The position numbers and the translations under genes are program-made. Under the pieces are notes generated by a model that ran no database searches, was not told where the DNA came from, and was given only the letters and a program-made list of their open reading frames with translations. Shown here piece after piece: positions 59,856 through 64,000 of a stretch of DNA of 64,000 bases. This DNA is from Cyclaneusma minus (Eukaryota; Ascomycota; Leotiomycetes; Marthamycetales; Marthamycetaceae): positions 1,302,001 through 1,366,000 of the forward strand of contig JAKZHN010000004.1 of the NCBI GenBank assembly GCA_037179335.1, in the 5' to 3' direction. Within the stretch, counting starts at the first letter, position 1, and the number at the start of each line of letters is the position of its first letter.

Positions 59856-60978
59856 ATGCGGCATCCAATCTTCCTCCTTCTCTTAGTCATTCTCCCCTAC
59901 GTCTTCGCCTGATCCCAAAGAAGTCTCTGGACCAACCCACCCCCAGCCGGCACCCTCGCAGACGGAAGCACCAGCGGCGACCCCATATACGTGATCAACA
60001 CCTGCGAAAACCTCACCTGGAGCACCGCCGAAACCAACTATTCGATCTATCTCTGGCTAGTCGAGAGTGACGGAGCCACTCCCGATCCCACGCCAATCTA
60101 TAGTAAGAAAAGTTCTTGCCCCGCGCTTTCATATTTCAGCACCGAAGAAACGAAGATGTGTACTTACTTTATCTGCTTTGGAGCCAAAACCGATGATGAT
60201 CCGGTGGTGAATCATCTAAACTAGAAGGTTTCGGCGAATAGCTTTGCTTCGGCGCTTCCTGATGTGTTTTTTCTCTCTATCAATGACGATTATGCCCTGA
60301 CGGATGGGGCGACGTCGAATTATTTGAATCTTACGAATGATGCTGTGGATGTATCGGCGACTGTCTCTGCTCCTTCGACTGCCACATCAACTTCAGCGAC
60401 GTAATTGTCATCTAGTAAGACTGTAAGTAGACAATCTCAATACCAGCTTTTGCCACACCTTCTCGCTCCCGAATCCTCAAACTCACCAATGTCAACCCAG
60501 CTTCTGCAGCAGCAGCCTCTTCCTCCTCTTCTTCAGCCGCAACATCATCAATTAACTCATTAAGCTCCACAACAGCATCCGCCTCCCTCACATCCACCTC
60601 ACAACTCTCTTCTCCACCACCACGCCCACACCTGCCCCTTCCCCCTCATCCTCACCCTCCGGCCTCACCCTCCTCCTCCCCGTTTCCGGCATTTTAGGTT
60701 CCAAGACCTGGAAAGCCAAGAGCGCAGGCCTAAAAGAAGGCAGTCTGCCCGCTCTGAAAACTGGACAAATGGTGCAAGGAGGCTGGAGTGGGCATTGGAG
60801 TGATAAGCCGGAAACGGAGGCGCAGGCGAGGGGATTGCAGGCGCATTTTAGGTTGTATGAGGTGGATGGGGAGAGGGAGAGGGCGGAGTTGGCGGGGTGG
60901 AGTGGGAGGGGTGAACTGCCTGGTCAGTGGAACAGCAGGAATGGAGGAAGAGGGGATGATGGTGGGAGTTTTTGGTGA
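59856..60978 (+). pseudogene. Tandem paralogue of the membrane protein gene, broken by stops
   Basis: Begins with a good signal peptide (MRHPIFLLLLVILPYVFA) followed at once by TGA (59910-59912), then SQRSLWTNPPP, NLTWSTAETNYSIYLWLV, an intron at the same place as its neighbour (60103-60183), KVSANSFASALPDVFFLSIN and NYLNLTN, aligning throughout with the gene at 58475. A TAG (60222-60224) sits exactly where the neighbour has Trp (FNWEV), a TGG-to-TAG transition; TAA follows at 60402-60404. The stalk and transmembrane part are eroded, but the tail GLQAHFRLYEVDGERERAEL is recognisable to 60978. At least three in-frame stops make it non-coding. Confidence 0.75.
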
Positions 60979-62128
60979 GTACTGCTTGTTAATAAGAAGG
61001 ACCGAGGCTTGGAGGATTTGGCCGATGTTTTGTGCCAGTATTGGGGTAATGATACCACTTTGCGATTCTGATATTGACGGACAGGCCATGGAGATGACCG
61101 AAGTCGAACGGTGAAGAGCTGAAAATGGAAAAGCTTCTAGGAAAATAAATACTTGTCTTCAGTATGGTCTTCAGTCAGTGAGTGCCAGTCTGCATAGAAG
61201 CGCATGGTCTTGCGAATCAGAATCTGCTCCGACACATAACAAGAAATGGTGATGTTGAGTGATGGTGTCGTGTGTCGCGCGCTGTCAATCTGGCGATCTC
61301 TGCCAAGGAAAAGGTGCCGCCATCCGGCCCGTGCGGGCTGTCCTCAAGCGAACTCTCTTTGGGGACTCTCCTTCAGCACTCCAGCTTCTTCAACCTCCAT
61401 CCATCACCATCAGACCTTGGATCCCGGTATCATGTTCTGAACTTGGAGACCGCACTCCGGACTCAATAGCACAGCAGCCCGCGAGCCAACAGTCGGTTCT
61501 CATCCAAACCCCGAGATCTCCGACCTTACGGATCCTCGGCGACGTTTTCCGGCCGGCAGTCATCTCTGCATTGCCTCGTTGCCGGAAGAGGCAGCTTCAA
61601 ACCTCGCTCTCCACGTTTCGCTGCGAAACCCCCAATACTATACAGTGATGGAGTGGTGGTGTTGTCGTGATAGCTTTTCCGCATATCCCACCAATCGCAC
61701 TCCAATTCGTGTTTTCGAGTTGCCCGACTCGATTGCTTACACGGCATTGGCGCCCTTTTCTCCTCAGATTCTCACTCTTCCGCCCTTCGTCTGTCACAAA
61801 GCTTGTTTCCCACGACCACGAGGCCGAAATTTCCTATGAACGTGGCTCGCGTGGGTCAGCAACTCGCGTGGATTTAGTTGTCCATGTCCCGCACATGGAG
61901 TTCGTGCAGCGGGATTCGGAATGTGGCTGATTGTGGAATGTCAAGTGGCAGATCTTCATTACTTTCGCATATTCCACCAGTCAACTACCGACTAGCCCAT
62001 CCCCCTCTATCAATATTTGTCAAAATTCCGCCGCGATATGGTGCTGGAATCTTTCTGTATATTCACACGAGGTGTGGATGCCGTTAACAGATCCGAATGA
62101 CCCTGGGTGGGTAAGCAAGAAGTAGGTA
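60979..62128. other. Intergenic stretch, no gene seen
   Basis: Ordinary composition with overlapping short frames (up to 129 residues at 61259-61648), no recognised domain and no repeat until the element at 62129. Confidence 0.45.
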
Positions 62129-62457
62129 CAGTGAGCCAGGATTTTAATTATTCCATGTCAGCCACGTGCAGGAGTGGAAATGATTGTGGGACTAGCTTGG
62201 CAATATTGCTTTTGCTTAATAAAAACCACGAAAAAGGCCTGTTTTTAAAATTTAAACTCTGCGATTTTGCAAGCATTGGGATTTTACCTTTTTATTCCGT
62301 TTTTTCGAATTTCCTTTGTTTTTTTTTGCTTGCGTAATTATTGAGAAATTTCCACTTCAATACCAATTTTACCTTAATATGGTAAATGGCCCAAGGCCCA
62401 CAGCACCATTTACCCTTGTAATCGGCGATATGGAATAATTAAAATCCTGGCTCACTG
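62129..62457. mobile_element. 329-bp inverted-repeat element (MITE-like) in the esterase promoter
   Basis: Perfect 28-bp terminal inverted repeats (62129-62156 and 62430-62457) starting CAGTGAGCCAGGATTTTAAT, with weaker pairing further in. Flanked on both sides by taggta (62123-62128, 62458-62463), which includes the TA expected for Tc1/mariner-pogo elements. The interior is AT-rich against normal-GC flanks and non-coding. It ends about 5 bp before the TATA box of the downstream esterase gene. Confidence 0.85.
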
Positions 62458-62461
62458 TAGG

Positions 62462-62469
62462 TATATAAG
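62462..62469 (+). promoter_or_regulatory. TATA box of the secreted esterase gene
   Basis: TATATAAG 106 bp before the start codon. Its first TA is part of the target duplication of the adjacent inverted-repeat element, so everything upstream of it was displaced 335 bp by the insertion. Confidence 0.6.
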
Positions 62470-62574
62470 CTCCCATACTTTGCGATCTACATATCTCTTT
62501 TTGGTATCCTTCGGGCACCAGCCATTCTTTCTCATTCTATTCTCGAGAGGCCCTCCTCCTCCCTCTCCTTCACA

Positions 62575-63496
62575 ATGCTCTCCGCTATCCTGAGCGCAGG
62601 CCTTCTGGCATCCACAGCCATTCGAGTTCTCGCGAACCCTCTGCCTGCCGCGACCTCAACAGCAGCGTCCACCTGTGCCACGGGCGTTCACATGATAGTG
62701 GTCCACGGCTCCACGGAAACCGGCTACGGCGACCTCGACTCCGTGGTCGAAGGCGTTCTCTCCGAGATCCCAGGTTCAGACTCAGAATATATCGTCTATC
62801 CTGCTACGCTGCTTGCTTATGCGGAGAGCGAGGCGATTGGTGTGTCCAATACTACGCTCAGGATGCAGGAGTATTCACAAGAGTGTCCGGATACGAGTAT
62901 CGTACTCATGGGGTATAGTCAGGGAGCTCAGGCGGTGATGGATACGCTTTGTGGGAGTACGGCTCTGGGGGCGGATAAGGGGAGTGCTACGCCTATTAGC
63001 AGCGAGTACACGACCACACGTAAGTTGTGTTGATTGAAGTTGAAGCCGTCCGATGGCGAAATGGTCTTGTGGGCTGTTCCCCAGCGTGGAAGAATCGTCC
63101 AACATTTGACAATGTCACGTGCCGTGATCGGACCCTGGGTGCTGACTTACGAAACAGTGAGTGCGGTGATCAACTGGGGAGACCCAAGTTACGTGCTCGG
63201 CCAGACGTATGATGTCGGGACTGCTAATATGGGTGGAGTAAGTCAAGTCATTCATCCAACTTTCCAAAATCCTAGAAGGATGGAAAAGGGCCTCAGAAGG
63301 AGCAAAGCTGACACGATGGTAGATATTCCCACGCCAAAATGTCACGGCCTGCGACCCCTATGCGTCCATCATCCAGTCGTACTGCGACGAGGGAGATCCG
63401 TTCTGCGCATCAGGCGATGATGTGAACGTCCATTATTCGTATGGGGATGTCTATACGGATACTTCGGTTGCGTGGATCGTTGCGGAGAATTCTTAA
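62575..63496 (+). CDS. Secreted cutinase/acetylxylan esterase, carbohydrate esterase family 5
   Basis: Exons 62575-63019, 63158-63237, 63323-63496; introns of 138 and 85 bp, both GTAAGT donors with CTGAC branch sites; 232 residues. A signal peptide (about 1-20, cut near VLA/NP) precedes the alpha/beta-hydrolase core. Conserved parts: GVHMIVVHGSTETGYGDL, YIVYPATL, IVLMGYSQGAQ with nucleophile Ser115, GDPSYVLGQTYDVGT, IFPRQN, then CDEGDPFC (Asp200) and VHYSYG (His212). The Ser-Asp-His triad and disulphide Cys are intact and the length is normal for CE5. It hydrolyses ester bonds of cutin or acetylated xylan outside the cell; the GxSTExxGYG start favours the acetylxylan-esterase side, but substrate cannot be settled from sequence. 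The displaced promoter may alter expression. Confidence 0.93.
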
Positions 63497-64000
63497 TGCT
63501 TAATGAGAGGTGAATGTCTAGACGGAGACGTTGCGAAGATTTTAGAATACAGATACTCAAAATCAAAGCTTATTTGTCACTCTGTGTCTTTCTCTCAGGG
63601 CAGTGAGCAATGAGCCTCAAAACGGCTCTCGTGCGACGTGCCTCCTCCCTTCGCCTCTTGGTGTCGAAGGACGTAACTTGAGACTTCTGACGGCTGGTTT
63701 GTCTTAGGGGTGTTACTCGATGAACACACCTCGGAGATGCCAGGGACAATCTAATTCTCAAGCCAAAGTCTCAGGGCACTTTGTTTCACAGACTCATTGC
63801 CCAACCGAGGCAGCGAACCGTCTGTTTCAAGTTTCCTTCGTCTGTGATCGACATGTGCATCGATGACCAAGGGGAAGCCGGCGATGATCAATCAAAGTGC
63901 AGTATAGACTTGCAGTTTGCGGAGGGTCAGTCCCGAAGACGTTCAGAGGAGGTAATATCATCAACTGGCAAGATGTCCCTCTGGAGCCGGCGACTCCGTT
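63497..64000. other. 3' flank of the esterase gene, no gene seen
   Basis: Ordinary composition with short overlapping frames only. The window ends here. Confidence 0.5.

Overview
This is filamentous ascomycete (Pezizomycotina) nuclear DNA. Evidence: short spliceosomal introns (46-138 bp, GTAAGT-type donors, CTGAC/TACTAAT branch sites), ascomycete protein families (NDT80/PhoG factor, CE5 cutinase/acetylxylan esterase, CAX4-type dolichyl-diphosphatase, RWD-RING-IBR-RING2 ligase) and a sharply two-part base composition. About half the window is extremely AT-rich, full of stops, and made of retrotransposons destroyed by C-to-T/G-to-A mutation (RIP, repeat-induced point mutation). The rest is gene islands of ordinary composition. 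I cannot name the species.

Layout. 1-12.4 kb: AT-rich block with a plus-strand Ty3/Gypsy relic (gag knuckle near 1.0 kb, RT/RNase H/integrase 7.9-9.9 kb), split by a complete-length minus-strand Ty1/copia relic (2759-7839) with two LTRs and a perfect 5-bp target duplication. 12.4-33.5 kb: gene island with a 6 kb gene-free stretch, then an NDT80-family transcription factor (18828-20696), a small TA-flanked inverted-repeat element (22034-22417), a divergent pair (RWD-RBR E3 ligase, minus; CAX4, plus) sharing a promoter with a 13-bp minisatellite, and a multi-exon DUF7918-like gene (29594-31331). 33.5-58.4 kb: AT-rich block that I resolve as nested retrotransposons. Copia A (+, 37610-57244) is interrupted by a second copy of the same family, A' (-, 41160-55198), which is interrupted by a different copia, B (-, 46070-54568). 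Each boundary has a 5-bp target duplication, and removing the inserts restores about 5.6 kb copia lengths and reading continuity. A direct repeat at 33422-33607/58181-58363 may be the LTRs of a fourth, outer element. 58.4-64 kb: gene island with a secretory/membrane protein gene whose 5' end is replaced by repeat DNA, a tandem pseudogene paralogue with transition-type stop codons, and a secreted CE5 esterase with a 329-bp inverted-repeat element inserted just upstream of its TATA box.

The genes do not form one pathway. CAX4 acts in the ER N-glycosylation cycle, the RBR ligase in ubiquitin signalling, NDT80 in transcription and the esterase outside the cell. The main interest is the interplay of retroelements, RIP and genes: reconstructable nesting, island edges where one copy of a duplication is mutated and the other spared, gene truncation at an edge, and a mutation pattern that appears to spare GpC steps. 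I found no gene set that looks like a new biochemical system.
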